Source: Chryseobacterium arthrosphaerae
Lineage (GTDB): Bacteria > Bacteroidota > Bacteroidia > Flavobacteriales > Weeksellaceae
Reading direction: 5' to 3'
Length of the DNA stretch: 64,000 nucleotides
NCBI RefSeq assembly: GCF_001684965.1
Contig: NZ_MAYG01000001.1
Coordinates: 1,116,001 to 1,180,000 of the forward strand
Part shown: one piece after another, positions 7,927 to 16,574 of the stretch
Numbering within the stretch: the first letter of the stretch is position 1
Layout: the number at the start of each line of letters is the position of its first letter
The notes under the pieces: generated by a model
Told to the model about the DNA's origin: nothing
The model's input: the letters and a program-made list of their open reading frames with translations, nothing else
The model's database searches: none
Translations under genes and position numbers: made by a program

Positions 7927-8739
7927 ATGTCGTTACAACAAACTATTGAAAATATCTGGGACAACAGAGATTTATTGCAGAATGAAGACAGCCAGAAGGC
8001 TATCAGAGAAGTGATTTCTTTGGTTGATAAAGGGGAACTTCGTACAGCAGAGCCTACTGAAAACGGATGGCAGGTAAATGAATGGGTGAAAAAGGCCGTA
8101 GTAATGTATTTCCCGATCCAGAAAATGGAAACTATTGAAGTAGGTCCGTTTGAATTTCATGACAAGATGCCTTTAAAGAGAAATTATGCTGAAAAAGGAG
8201 TAAGAGTTGTACCTCATGCGGTGGCGAGAGAAGGGGCTTATATTGCTCCAGGAGTGATCATGATGCCTTCTTATGTAAATATCGGTGCATACGTAGATTC
8301 AGGAACAATGGTAGATACATGGGCTACAGTAGGAAGCTGTGCACAGATCGGTAAAAACGTTCACCTGAGTGGTGGTGTAGGTATCGGTGGAGTATTGGAG
8401 CCGTTACAGGCAGCACCGGTTATCATTGAAGATGACTGTTTCATCGGTTCAAGATGTATCGTTGTGGAAGGAGTACATGTAGAAAAAGAAGCTGTATTGG
8501 GAGCTAATGTTGTTTTAACTGCATCCACAAAAATTATTGATGTGACAGGAGATCAGCCTGTGGAAATCAAAGGAAGAGTTCCTGCACGTTCTGTAGTAAT
8601 CCCTGGAAGCTATACAAAACAGTATCCGGCCGGAGAATATCAGGTTCCTTGTGCATTGATCATTGGCCAGAGAAAAGAGTCTACAGACAAGAAAACATCT
8701 CTGAATGATGCATTGAGAGATAATAATGTAGCTGTTTAA
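7927..8739 (+). CDS. dapD: 2,3,4,5-tetrahydropyridine-2,6-dicarboxylate N-succinyltransferase
   Basis: Transfers a succinyl group from succinyl-CoA to tetrahydrodipicolinate in the lysine/meso-diaminopimelate pathway; cytosolic trimer. The 270-aa length is normal. The N-terminal helical domain (IENIWDNRDLLQN) is followed by hexapeptide repeats of a left-handed beta-helix: GAYIAPGVIMMPSYVNIGAY, DSGTMVDTWATVGSCAQIG, and HLSGGVGIGGVLEPLQA. The C-terminal cap includes GQRKESTDKKTSLNDALR. It precedes a glycan gene cluster by 30 bp, but functional linkage to it is doubtful. Confidence 0.95.
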   Translation: MSLQQTIENIWDNRDLLQNEDSQKAIREVISLVDKGELRTAEPTENGWQVNEWVKKAVVMYFPIQKMETIEVGPFEFHDKMPLKRNYAEKGVRVVPHAVAREGAYIAPGVIMMPSYVNIGAYVDSGTMVDTWATVGSCAQIGKNVHLSGGVGIGGVLEPLQAAPVIIEDDCFIGSRCIVVEGVHVEKEAVLGANVVLTASTKIIDVTGDQPVEIKGRVPARSVVIPGSYTKQYPAGEYQVPCALIIGQRKESTDKKTSLNDALRDNNVAV

Positions 8740-8769
8740 GATTAATATTCTAAGCTAATACCACCAATC

Positions 8770-9939
8770 TTGAAAGAAAAATTTCTTAAAATATTGCTAA
8801 ACCCTAAATATATATTTGGGGTTTATCTTATTATATCGGTTGTTACAGCAATTTCCAAATATCTGAGAGGAGATTATGCGATCAATAACTATCTGATTTT
8901 TAAAAACGTATTCTTTAATACCATCCATCAGAAAAATTTATTCATCCATTATCCCGATCTTTATTTTGATTTAAACCATTACGGCGTATTTTTCAGTGCA
9001 CTGATTGCCCCGTTTGCCATGATGCCTGACTGGCTGGGAATTTCACTCTGGAATATCGCCAATACTTTTATCTTCATCTACGGAGTCTATAAACTGCCGT
9101 TTTCGGATGCAAAAAAAGCTGTTTTCGGGCTGCTTTGTCTTCAGGAATACATTACGGCAGCTTTAAGTCTACAGTTCAATGTGGCGCTGACGGGTCTTCT
9201 GCTGTTATCTGCAGTATACATTTATGAAAGAAAAGAAGTAAAATCGGTTACGGCAATTTTAATAGGAGTATTCGTGAAGATCTACGGAATTGTAGGGCTT
9301 ACCCAGTTTTTCTTTATTAAAAACAAAACTAAATTTATTTTTTCAGGAATTGGAATTGCCATTTTGTTTTTCGTGCTTCCAATGGCCTATTCAAGCCCGA
9401 AATTTGTCATCCAGTGTTACACAGACTGGTTTCAGTCTATTGTAGAAAAGAATAGTGAAAATCAGGTGCTTGGAAATATGCAGGACATTTCCCTGATGGG
9501 ATTTGTAAGAAGGATCCTTGGGGATGCATCCATTTCCAACCTTGTATTTCTGGCATTCGGATTACCGTTGTTTGCTTTACCCTATGTAAGGATTAAGCAG
9601 TATAAACATTACGCTTTCCAACTGATGATTCTGGCTTCAACACTACTGTTTCTGGTACTGTTCAGTTCCAGCTCAGAATCTCCTACCTATATTATTGCGG
9701 TGGTAGGGGTGCTGATATGGTTTTTCCTTCAGAAAGAAAGAACTCCGCTGATCATCGGACTGCTGGTTTTCGTCATCATTTTTACATGCTTTTCAACGTC
9801 AGATTTATTTCCAAAATTTGTAAAAGAAAATTATATTATTAAATATTCATTAAAAGCAGTACCTTGTATTGTAATCTGGTTGAGAGTGGCTTATGAGCTT
9901 TTAACAAAAGATTTTGAGAAAAATTACAGCCTGAATTAG
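8770..9939 (+). CDS. GT87-like (DUF2029) polytopic membrane glycosyltransferase
   Basis: A 389-aa protein with about ten hydrophobic helices. It has the layout of GT-C/GT87 mannosyl-type transferases: a periplasmic loop after helix 1 (SKYLRGDYAINNYLIFKNVF), HYGVFFSALIAPFAMMP, and LSLQFNVALTGLLLLS. These enzymes use polyprenyl-phosphate sugars on the outer face of the membrane. The start is TTG at 8770; no in-frame ATG fits better. It leads a four-gene cluster with near-zero spacing (5 bp to the next gene), so it is probably part of one glycan pathway. Donor and acceptor unknown. Confidence 0.7.
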   Translation: MKEKFLKILLNPKYIFGVYLIISVVTAISKYLRGDYAINNYLIFKNVFFNTIHQKNLFIHYPDLYFDLNHYGVFFSALIAPFAMMPDWLGISLWNIANTFIFIYGVYKLPFSDAKKAVFGLLCLQEYITAALSLQFNVALTGLLLLSAVYIYERKEVKSVTAILIGVFVKIYGIVGLTQFFFIKNKTKFIFSGIGIAILFFVLPMAYSSPKFVIQCYTDWFQSIVEKNSENQVLGNMQDISLMGFVRRILGDASISNLVFLAFGLPLFALPYVRIKQYKHYAFQLMILASTLLFLVLFSSSSESPTYIIAVVGVLIWFFLQKERTPLIIGLLVFVIIFTCFSTSDLFPKFVKENYIIKYSLKAVPCIVIWLRVAYELLTKDFEKNYSLN

Positions 9940-9944
9940 TACAT

Positions 9945-10874
9945 ATGAAGAAAATTTCAATTGTAATTCCCGCCTATAACGAAGAAGGAAATGTTGCCAT
10001 GATCCATCAGAAGATCAAAGAGGTTTTTGATGGTCTGAGCAGCTATGACTTTGAAATCATATTTGTAAATGACGGCAGCAGAGACAATACACAACAAAAG
10101 CTTGAAGAGCTTTCCCATCGGTATCAGGAAGTTAAATTCATTGAATTTTCCAGGAATTTCGGACATCAGCCTGCTGTAAAGGCCGGAATGGACAATGCTC
10201 AGGGAAATGCAGTGATCTCTATGGATGGAGACCTTCAGCATCCACCGGAAATTATCCCTGAAATGATCAGAAAATGGGAAGAAGGATATGATGTGGTTTT
10301 TACCTTCAGAACCTATCCCAAGGAAATTTCCTTTTTTAAAAGAAAAACCTCTGACCTGTTTTATAAACTTTTATCAAGCTTATCGGATGTTAACTTAACG
10401 AAAGGCGGAGGCTCAGATTTCAGATTACTGGATGCAAAAGCCGTAGAAGTCATGAGAAACTTTAATGAAGACGACCTGTTCCTCAGGGGACTGACGAGCT
10501 GGATGGGTTTCAGGCAGATAGGGATAGATTTCACCGCTGCAGAAAGACTTTCAGGAAAAAGCAGCTACAACCTTAAAAAAATGTTTACTTTCGCTTTTAC
10601 AGGAATTACAGCTTTCAGTGTAAAACCACTGTATCTGGCAGCTTATCTGGGCTTTTTATTCTCTGCTCTTTCTGTAATTGGATACGGGGCGTATGTTATC
10701 CATTCATTTATTGCAAAAACCGAGATCTCAGGTTGGGCATCATTGATCATGACCATTGTTTTCTTTGGGGGGCTGCAACTGATCATTATGGGAATCATGG
10801 GAATTTATTTGGGCAAAATATTTAAACAGGTGAAAGACAGACCTAATTATATTATTAAAAACAAAAATTTTTAG
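9945..10874 (+). CDS. GT2 polyprenyl-phosphate glycosyltransferase (DPM1/GtrB-like)
   Basis: A 309-aa protein with a GT-A domain: ISIVIPAYNEEGNVAM at the N-terminus, FVNDGSRDNT, then the DGDLQHPPE metal-binding (DxD) region and KGGGSDFRLLDAKA. It ends in two C-terminal membrane helices and a basic tail, as in DPM1/GtrB/ArnC proteins that load a sugar onto polyprenyl phosphate. That would supply the donor for the GT87-like neighbour (inference). One base separates its stop from the deacetylase gene. Confidence 0.88.
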   Translation: MKKISIVIPAYNEEGNVAMIHQKIKEVFDGLSSYDFEIIFVNDGSRDNTQQKLEELSHRYQEVKFIEFSRNFGHQPAVKAGMDNAQGNAVISMDGDLQHPPEIIPEMIRKWEEGYDVVFTFRTYPKEISFFKRKTSDLFYKLLSSLSDVNLTKGGGSDFRLLDAKAVEVMRNFNEDDLFLRGLTSWMGFRQIGIDFTAAERLSGKSSYNLKKMFTFAFTGITAFSVKPLYLAAYLGFLFSALSVIGYGAYVIHSFIAKTEISGWASLIMTIVFFGGLQLIIMGIMGIYLGKIFKQVKDRPNYIIKNKNF

Positions 10875-10875
10875 A

Positions 10876-11652
10876 ATGGTATTATTGAGTTTTGACATTG
10901 AAGAATTTGATATGCCGTTAGAATATAAGGGGGAAATCCCCTTTGAAAAGCAGATTTCAATTTCACAGACAGGATTGGAAAGAATTCTCGATATCCTGAA
11001 AAAACATAACGCCAAAGCTACCTTTTTCTCTACGGTAGTTTTTGCAGAAAACAGTAAGCATCTTATTGCAAGATTACTGGAGGAGGGCCATGAGCTGGCT
11101 TCTCACACATGGTTTCATTCAGAGTTTGAAGAAAGGCATCTGAAGGAATCGAGAGAAAAACTGGAAGAATTATTTTCCACAAAAGTAACCGGATTAAGAA
11201 TGCCGAGAATGATGCCTGTAGATGAAAAAGAGGTTGAAAAAGCCGGATATTCATACAATTCTTCCATCAACCCTACATTTTTACCGGGAAGATATAATAA
11301 TTTGAAAGTATCCAGAACCTATTTCAAGGAAGGGAATGTAACACAGGTGCCGGCATCGGTATCTCCTCATTTCAGAATTCCTTTATTCTGGCTGAGCTTT
11401 CATAATTTTCCTCTGGCAGTCTATAAAAAACTGGCTTCTGATACGCTGAAAAAAGATCAGTATCTCAATATTTATTTCCATCCGTGGGAATTTGCGGAGA
11501 TCAAAGACGAAGCCTTTAAACTCCCTGGTTTTACAGTAAAGAACTCAGGAAAAGATATGGTAGAAAGATTTGATTCGTTTGTAGGCTGGCTGAAAGAGAA
11601 AGGCCATACATTCGGAACATTTCAGGAATTTCAAAAACAGATACAACGATGA
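10876..11652 (+). CDS. Polysaccharide deacetylase-family protein
   Basis: A 258-aa NodB-homology (CE4) protein. The motifs are SFDIEEF (position of TFDDG), KATFFSTVVFAENSKH, and HELASHTWFH with the two metal histidines; then GLRMPRMMP and NIYFHPWEF follow. Such enzymes remove N-acetyl groups from cell-surface sugars or act on undecaprenyl-linked precursors. No signal peptide, so it acts in the cytosol or on the inner face. It lies between GT2 and GT4 genes and overlaps the latter by 4 bp. Confidence 0.85.
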   Translation: MVLLSFDIEEFDMPLEYKGEIPFEKQISISQTGLERILDILKKHNAKATFFSTVVFAENSKHLIARLLEEGHELASHTWFHSEFEERHLKESREKLEELFSTKVTGLRMPRMMPVDEKEVEKAGYSYNSSINPTFLPGRYNNLKVSRTYFKEGNVTQVPASVSPHFRIPLFWLSFHNFPLAVYKKLASDTLKKDQYLNIYFHPWEFAEIKDEAFKLPGFTVKNSGKDMVERFDSFVGWLKEKGHTFGTFQEFQKQIQR

Positions 11653-12746
11653 AGATTGCTTTTGATGCCAAACGTTTTTTCCATAACACATCCGGTCTGG
11701 GAAACTATTCCAGAGACCTTGTAAGAATACTTTCCCGGTACTTTCCGGAGAATGAATATCTGCTGCTCAATAAGAACAGATCTGAGCGGGGAAAAGATAT
11801 TCTGGACCGGCCGGATGTAAAATTTATACAGACTTCAAAAGGAAGCCTTTCCCGGCAGTTTAAAATGGGAAAGGATGCCCAGAAGCAGGGCGCTGATATC
11901 TTTCATGGCTTATCCGGTGAACTCCCTTTGAAATGGGACAAAAGGCCAATAAAAAAAGTCGTTACCATTCATGATCTGATCTTTGTACGTTACCCGCAGT
12001 ATTATTCTTTTTTTGACCGGAAGATCCATTTCTGGAAATTTAAAAAAGCGGCAGATACAGCAGATAAGATCATTGCCATTTCAGAACAGACAAAAAGAGA
12101 TATCATTGAATTTTTAAAAGTCCCTGAAAATAAAATTGAAGTCATTTACCAGGGCTGTCACAAAGCTTTTAAAGAGCAGCAGTCTCCGGAAATGATTCAG
12201 GAAACCAGAGAGAAATTCAGCCTTCCCGAAAGATTCATTCTGAATGTTGGAACCATCGAAGAACGTAAAAACCTTTTGAATATTGTAAAAGCCATTAACG
12301 GAACCGGAATCCCACTGGTAGTGGTGGGGAGAAAGACAAAATACTATCGGAAAATAGAAAATTTCCTGAAGAAAAACAAGATGCAGCAACAGGTGCTGTT
12401 CCTGGAAGGAGTTTCCATGGATGAGCTGGCTGCAATCTATAAACTGGCTGATATATTGGTGTATCCCAGCTTCTTTGAAGGTTTCGGGATACCTGTCATT
12501 GAAGCCCTTTTTTCCAATACAGTGGTCGTAACGAGCAATACAAGCTGCCTGCCCGAAGCGGGTGGAAAAGATTCAGTCTATATCAATCCTGATAATGAGC
12601 TTGACATCAGGGCTAAGATTAAATTTTTATGGGAAAATGAATCCGAAAGAAAACGCCGTGCTGAAAAGGGTTTTGAGTTTGTTCAGAAGTTTAATGATGA
12701 GGCCATCGCCAGAGAATTAATGAATTTTTATCAAAAAATTATCTGA
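11649..12746 (+). CDS. GT4-family glycosyltransferase
   Basis: A 365-aa GT-B retaining glycosyltransferase. It has the N-terminal MKIAFDAKRFFHNTSGLGNYSR acceptor loop in two parts, a mid-protein KVVTIHDLIFVRYPQ, the donor domain start FILNVGTIEERKNL, and the C-terminal PSFFEGFGIPVIEAL (EX7E). The ATG lies within the ATGA overlap with the deacetylase, indicating translational coupling. Likely adds a hexose to a lipid-linked or surface glycan made by this cluster. Confidence 0.88.
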   Translation: MKIAFDAKRFFHNTSGLGNYSRDLVRILSRYFPENEYLLLNKNRSERGKDILDRPDVKFIQTSKGSLSRQFKMGKDAQKQGADIFHGLSGELPLKWDKRPIKKVVTIHDLIFVRYPQYYSFFDRKIHFWKFKKAADTADKIIAISEQTKRDIIEFLKVPENKIEVIYQGCHKAFKEQQSPEMIQETREKFSLPERFILNVGTIEERKNLLNIVKAINGTGIPLVVVGRKTKYYRKIENFLKKNKMQQQVLFLEGVSMDELAAIYKLADILVYPSFFEGFGIPVIEALFSNTVVVTSNTSCLPEAGGKDSVYINPDNELDIRAKIKFLWENESERKRRAEKGFEFVQKFNDEAIARELMNFYQKII

Positions 12747-12752
12747 AAAAAC

Positions 12753-12782
12753 TTTGCATTTTAAAAATAAATCCTACATTTG
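12753..12782 (+). promoter_or_regulatory. Promoter of the histidine operon
   Basis: TTTG at 12753-12756, an 18-nt spacer and TACATTTG at 12775-12782: both halves of the Bacteroidota consensus. It lies right after the GT4 gene and about 18 bp before the leader peptide ATG. Confidence 0.8.
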
Positions 12783-12799
12783 CATCATAATTCAATACA

Positions 12800-12850
12800 A
12801 TGAAGCCAATATTTTTAGCATTACATCATTATCATCATCATATCTGTTAG
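12800..12850 (+). CDS. hisL: Histidine operon leader peptide (16 aa)
   Basis: A short open frame encodes MKPIFLALHHYHHHIC and then a TAG stop: five His codons, with HHYHHH in one run. It sits between the promoter and a terminator upstream of hisG. This is the classic sensing element of histidine attenuation: a ribosome stalls at the His codons when charged tRNA-His is scarce. Too short for ordinary gene finders. Role inferred from position, codons and the RNA pairings described in the attenuator entry. Confidence 0.88.
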   Translation: MKPIFLALHHYHHHIC

Positions 12851-12928
12851 ACGGAATTGATTGATATAGGATTGTGCTGAAATCAAAAATAATTAAAAAC
12901 CGTCTGAGTAAATAGACGGTTTTTTTGT
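12849..12928 (+). promoter_or_regulatory. Histidine operon attenuator (antiterminator/terminator pair)
   Basis: Terminator: AAAAACCGTCT (12895-12905) pairs with AGACGGTTTTT (12914-12924), followed by a T-run. Antiterminator: AGACGG at 12849-12854, overlapping the leader stop codon, can pair with CCGTCT at 12900-12905, the left arm of the terminator. An inner stem TTGATT (12857-12862) / AATCAA (12881-12886) would support it. A ribosome stalled at the His run leaves 12849-12854 free, so transcription continues; one parked at the stop covers it and the terminator forms. Pairings are read directly; the mechanism is inferred. Confidence 0.85.
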
Positions 12929-12993
12929 TTCCTGAATTCTCCTCAGAAATTTCATCAGATCAGTTTTATTTACTCAGACTCATACAAGACGAA

Positions 12994-13851
12994 ATGAGTA
13001 AATTAAAAATTGCAATTCAGAAAAGCGGCCGGCTTTACGAAGAATCTTTACAGCTTCTCAAAGATTGCGGAATCTTTGTCAACAACGGGAAAGACCAGCT
13101 CAAAGTTTCGGTAGACAATTTCCCGATGGAAATCATGTACCTCCGGAATTCCGACATTCCGCAATACCTTGAAGACGGGGTAGTGGATGTTGCCATTGTG
13201 GGCGAAAACCTTCTGATCGAAAAACAGAAAGACATCAGAATTGTAGAGAAGCTTGGCTTTTCAAAATGCCGTGTTTCCATCGCTGTTCCCAAAGAAATCG
13301 AAACCGATGATCTCACTTACTTCCAGGGTAAAAAAATAGCAACTTCCTACCCGAATACTTTAAAAAATTTCCTGGAAAAAAAGGGAATTACATCAGATAT
13401 TCACGTCATTTCCGGATCTGTGGAAATTGCACCTAATATCGGCCTTGCAGACGGGATCTGTGATATTGTAAGCTCAGGAAGTACTTTATTCAAAAACGGA
13501 TTAAGAGAAACCGTTACTTTACTGAAATCCGAGGCTGTTCTTGCTCAGACCCAACAGCTCTCTCCTGAAAAGGAAGCTGTTCTTCAGAAATTTCTGTTCA
13601 GAATTCAGGCTGTTTTAAAAGCAAAAAACTCAAAATACATCCTGATGAATGTTCCCAATGAAAAAATACAGAAAGTATCGCAAGTTCTTCCGGTATTGAA
13701 AAGTCCTACGGTAATTCCCCTCGCAGAAGAAGGCTGGAGCAGTATTCATTCTGTGATTGATGAAGAGCGTTTCTGGGAAGTCATTGACGAACTGAAAGAG
13801 AATGGAGCCCAGGATATTTTAATCATCCCCATAGATAAAATGGTTATTTAG
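12994..13851 (+). CDS. hisG: ATP phosphoribosyltransferase
   Basis: First and committed step of histidine synthesis: PRPP + ATP to phosphoribosyl-ATP. ATG 12994 gives the standard N-terminus MSKLKIAIQKSGRLYEESL; an upstream TTG at 12925 lies inside the terminator and is rejected. At 285 aa this is the long form, with a C-terminal ACT-like domain (QKVSQVLPVLKSPTVIPLAEEGW...) that usually binds histidine for feedback inhibition. Conserved VDVAIVGENLL and GLADGICDIVSSGSTL are present. First structural gene after the attenuator. Confidence 0.95.
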   Translation: MSKLKIAIQKSGRLYEESLQLLKDCGIFVNNGKDQLKVSVDNFPMEIMYLRNSDIPQYLEDGVVDVAIVGENLLIEKQKDIRIVEKLGFSKCRVSIAVPKEIETDDLTYFQGKKIATSYPNTLKNFLEKKGITSDIHVISGSVEIAPNIGLADGICDIVSSGSTLFKNGLRETVTLLKSEAVLAQTQQLSPEKEAVLQKFLFRIQAVLKAKNSKYILMNVPNEKIQKVSQVLPVLKSPTVIPLAEEGWSSIHSVIDEERFWEVIDELKENGAQDILIIPIDKMVI

Positions 13852-14005
13852 AAAATATAATTAATCATTAAGATACAGTATTCAATTTTACCGGAGATAG
13901 AACCTTTGCGCCTTAAAAAATACAATATTCAAATAACCTGCGCCTTTGCGTTTATCAAAAAAATGAGCCAACAGTTTAATGGTTCAAAAATTAAAAAGTA
14001 ATAGA

Positions 14006-15286
14006 ATGAAAATATACAGATATCCCACAAAAGACACTTGGAAAGACTTAGTAAAGCGCCCTGTTCTTGAGCAGAAGGAAATTTCAGAGCTTATTGCAGA
14101 AATATTTGCAGAAGTTAAAAAAAACGGAGATAAAGCTTTGACAGAGTTCAATAAAAAATTTGATAAAGCAGACACTCAAAGCATCTCAGTGACCGAAGAA
14201 GAAATTGAAAACGCAGAAAATCTGATTAGTGATGACCTGAAAAAGGCTATCCGGCAGGCTAAAGAAAATATTTCAAAATTTCACGCTTCTCAGAAGCAGG
14301 AGATCCAGAAAATTGAAACCACAAAAGGAGTGGTTTGCTGGAGAGAGAACCGGGCTGTAGAAAAGGTAGGGATCTATATTCCGGGAGGTACGGCACCTCT
14401 ATTCTCCACAGTTCTGATGCTGGCCGTTCCTGCCAATCTTGCTGGCTGTAAAGAAATTGTTCTCTGCACGCCACCGGATCAAAACGGAAATATCAATCCG
14501 GCTATTCTCTATACGGCAAAGCTTTGCGGGGTTTCCGGAATATTTAAAACCGGAGGAGCGCAGGCTATCGCAGCAATGACCCTGGGAACAGAAAGTATTC
14601 CTGGAGTGTCCAAAATCTTTGGACCGGGTAACCAGTTTGTAGTGGCTGCTAAAGAATATGCCCAGCGTTACGGGGTGGCCATTGATATGCCGGCAGGTCC
14701 AAGTGAGGTCCTTGTGATTGCAGATGAGCAGGCTGTCCCTGAATTCTGTGCCGCAGATCTTCTTTCTCAGGCAGAACACGGAAGTGACAGTCAGGTGGTT
14801 TTTATCACGACAGATCTTAAAGTTTTTGATGAGACAATAGGTGCTATTGAACGTCAAATAAAAGATTTACCTAGAAGTGAGTTTGCCGGAAATGCTTTGG
14901 AAAACAGTTCTTTTATTGTCATGAATTCTATTGAAGAAGCAGTGGAATTCAGCAATCTGTATGCACCGGAACACCTTATCCTTGCCCTGGGTGATTTTGA
15001 AAAATATATTCCTGAAGTGCGGAATGCAGGATCGGTTTTCCTCGGGAACTATTCCTGTGAAAGTGCCGGAGACTATGCCAGCGGGACCAATCACACCCTT
15101 CCTACCAATGCCTATGCAAAGAATTACAGCGGTGTATCCCTGGACAGTTTTGTAAAGAAAATTACATTCCAGCATCTTTCAGAAGAAGGGCTTCAGAACC
15201 TGGGAAAAACAATAGAGGTTATGGCAGAAGCAGAAGGACTGCTTGCCCACAAAAATGCAGTATCAATACGGTTAAAATCTTTATAA
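14006..15286 (+). CDS. hisD: Histidinol dehydrogenase
   Basis: Catalyses the last two steps, histidinol to histidine, with two NAD+. From ATG 14006 (MKIYRYPTKDTW) it is 426 aa, normal for HisD. Visible motifs: YIPGGTAPLFSTVLMLAVPA, FGPGNQFVVAAKEYA, MPAGPSEVLVIAD, the zinc/active-site region LSQAEHGSDSQ, and YAPEHL with the catalytic Glu-His pair. The gap to hisG (154 bp) contains remnants of a dispersed CTTTGCG-type repeat and no terminator, so the operon is probably continuous. Confidence 0.95.
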   Translation: MKIYRYPTKDTWKDLVKRPVLEQKEISELIAEIFAEVKKNGDKALTEFNKKFDKADTQSISVTEEEIENAENLISDDLKKAIRQAKENISKFHASQKQEIQKIETTKGVVCWRENRAVEKVGIYIPGGTAPLFSTVLMLAVPANLAGCKEIVLCTPPDQNGNINPAILYTAKLCGVSGIFKTGGAQAIAAMTLGTESIPGVSKIFGPGNQFVVAAKEYAQRYGVAIDMPAGPSEVLVIADEQAVPEFCAADLLSQAEHGSDSQVVFITTDLKVFDETIGAIERQIKDLPRSEFAGNALENSSFIVMNSIEEAVEFSNLYAPEHLILALGDFEKYIPEVRNAGSVFLGNYSCESAGDYASGTNHTLPTNAYAKNYSGVSLDSFVKKITFQHLSEEGLQNLGKTIEVMAEAEGLLAHKNAVSIRLKSL

Positions 15287-15396
15287 TTGGAAGCAAAAAG
15301 ACATAAAGATTAATGAAAAATCTGTTTTAAAATAAGCAATAATTGTATCAGAGAGAAAATAGGATGCCGCTTATTTTTTTATTGCTCGCAATTTAG

Positions 15397-15446
15397 CAGA
15401 TCTATTTCAGCGTAAACATCTGCGAAATCTGTGTGATCTGCGAGAG
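15397..15446. repeat. Dispersed 'GATCTGCGAGAG' intergenic repeat, copy 1
   Basis: Within the 238-bp hisD-hisC gap. Core CTGCGAAATCTGTGTGATC followed by TGCGAGAG; related copies occur at 54119-54186 (inverted) and 59148-59177. Role unknown. Confidence 0.5.
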
Positions 15447-15524
15447 CTTTACTATCTTAATCTTTTTGCCTTGCGATGATCAAAAACACAAACTGACATC
15501 TTAAAGAATTTATACCAATCAAGA

Positions 15525-16574
15525 ATGAAAATCAATACAATGAATAATACAACAATCAATATTAAGAGCTTAGTAAGAGAAAATATTTTAAAATTACAGC
15601 CTTATATCAGCTTTAGGGATCATAACCAGTTCAATGCGCCTGTATTTCTGGATGCTAATGAAAGTCCTTTTGGGGAGTGTAACCGTTACCCGGATTCTAC
15701 CCAGAAAAAGCTTAAGAACCGTCTGGCAGAGCTTAAGAATCTTTCACCGTCGCAAATTGCCATCGGAAACGGCAGTGATGAGCTTATTGATCTGATTATT
15801 AAAATTTTTTGTGAACCTAAAAAAGATTCGATCTTAATGATGAATCCTTCCTTTGCGATGTACGGTTTCTATGCGGCTATCAATGAAAACAGGGTTGTAC
15901 AGCTTCAGCTGGATGAAAATTTTGAGATCGTAAAAGATGAGTTTCTGAATAAAGTAAAAGAAGAATCTATAAAGGTTTTCTTTTTATGCTCTCCCAATAA
16001 TCCCACAGGAAACAGCATCGATGATATTGAATTCTATCTTCAGAACTTTAATGGAATAGTAGTGGTAGATGAGGCTTATATTGAGTTTTCCGGTAGGAAG
16101 TCAAGCCTGGAACTGCTGGATCAGTATCCTAATCTGATCGTTCTTCAGACATTTTCAAAAGCGTGGGGAACTGCAGGGGCAAGGGTAGGAATGGCTTATG
16201 CATCCGAAGAGATTATCAGGCTCGTCAATACCGTAAAAGCACCTTATAACGTTAATGTATTGAGCCAGGAATTGATCCTGAAAATATTGGATGAGAACCG
16301 GCTTAATGAAAATGTAAAGACTATTCTTGCAGAAAGAGCATGGCTGCAGCAAGAGCTGGAAGGAATGGAGTGCATTACCAAGGTATTTCCTACAGATGCC
16401 AACTTCTTTTTAATTAAAATGAAGGAAGTGGGAAAAGTGTACGGAAAAATGCTGGAAAACGAAATTCTGACAAGCAGAAGAGATCCTGCGATCCCGGGAT
16501 GCATCAGGATCAATGTAGGAAGCCGTCAGGAAAATGAAAAATTAATCAATCTGTTGAAAACTATATCTTTATGA
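15525..16574 (+). CDS. hisC: Histidinol-phosphate aminotransferase
   Basis: PLP enzyme converting imidazole acetol phosphate to histidinol phosphate with glutamate. At 349 aa it has the fold-type I signatures: [53 protein letters not shown], and the PLP-lysine motif [19 protein letters not shown]. Start ATG 15525; ATG 15540 is also possible. Its stop overlaps hisB by 4 bp (ATGA). Confidence 0.95.
   Translation: MKINTMNNTTINIKSLVRENILKLQPYISFRDHNQFNAPVFLDANESPFGECNRYPDSTQKKLKNRLAELKNLSPSQIAIGNGSDELIDLIIKIFCEPKKDSILMMNPSFAMYGFYAAINENRVVQLQLDENFEIVKDEFLNKVKEESIKVFFLCSPNNPTGNSIDDIEFYLQNFNGIVVVDEAYIEFSGRKSSLELLDQYPNLIVLQTFSKAWGTAGARVGMAYASEEIIRLVNTVKAPYNVNVLSQELILKILDENRLNENVKTILAERAWLQQELEGMECITKVFPTDANFFLIKMKEVGKVYGKMLENEILTSRRDPAIPGCIRINVGSRQENEKLINLLKTISL

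Noticed and set aside
12925..12993. TTG start extending hisG by 23 codons
   Set aside because: It lies in the terminator T-run of the attenuator; the standard HisG N-terminus begins at ATG 12994.
14399..14857. Minus-strand frame of 152 codons inside hisD
   Set aside because: Antisense shadow with no family features.
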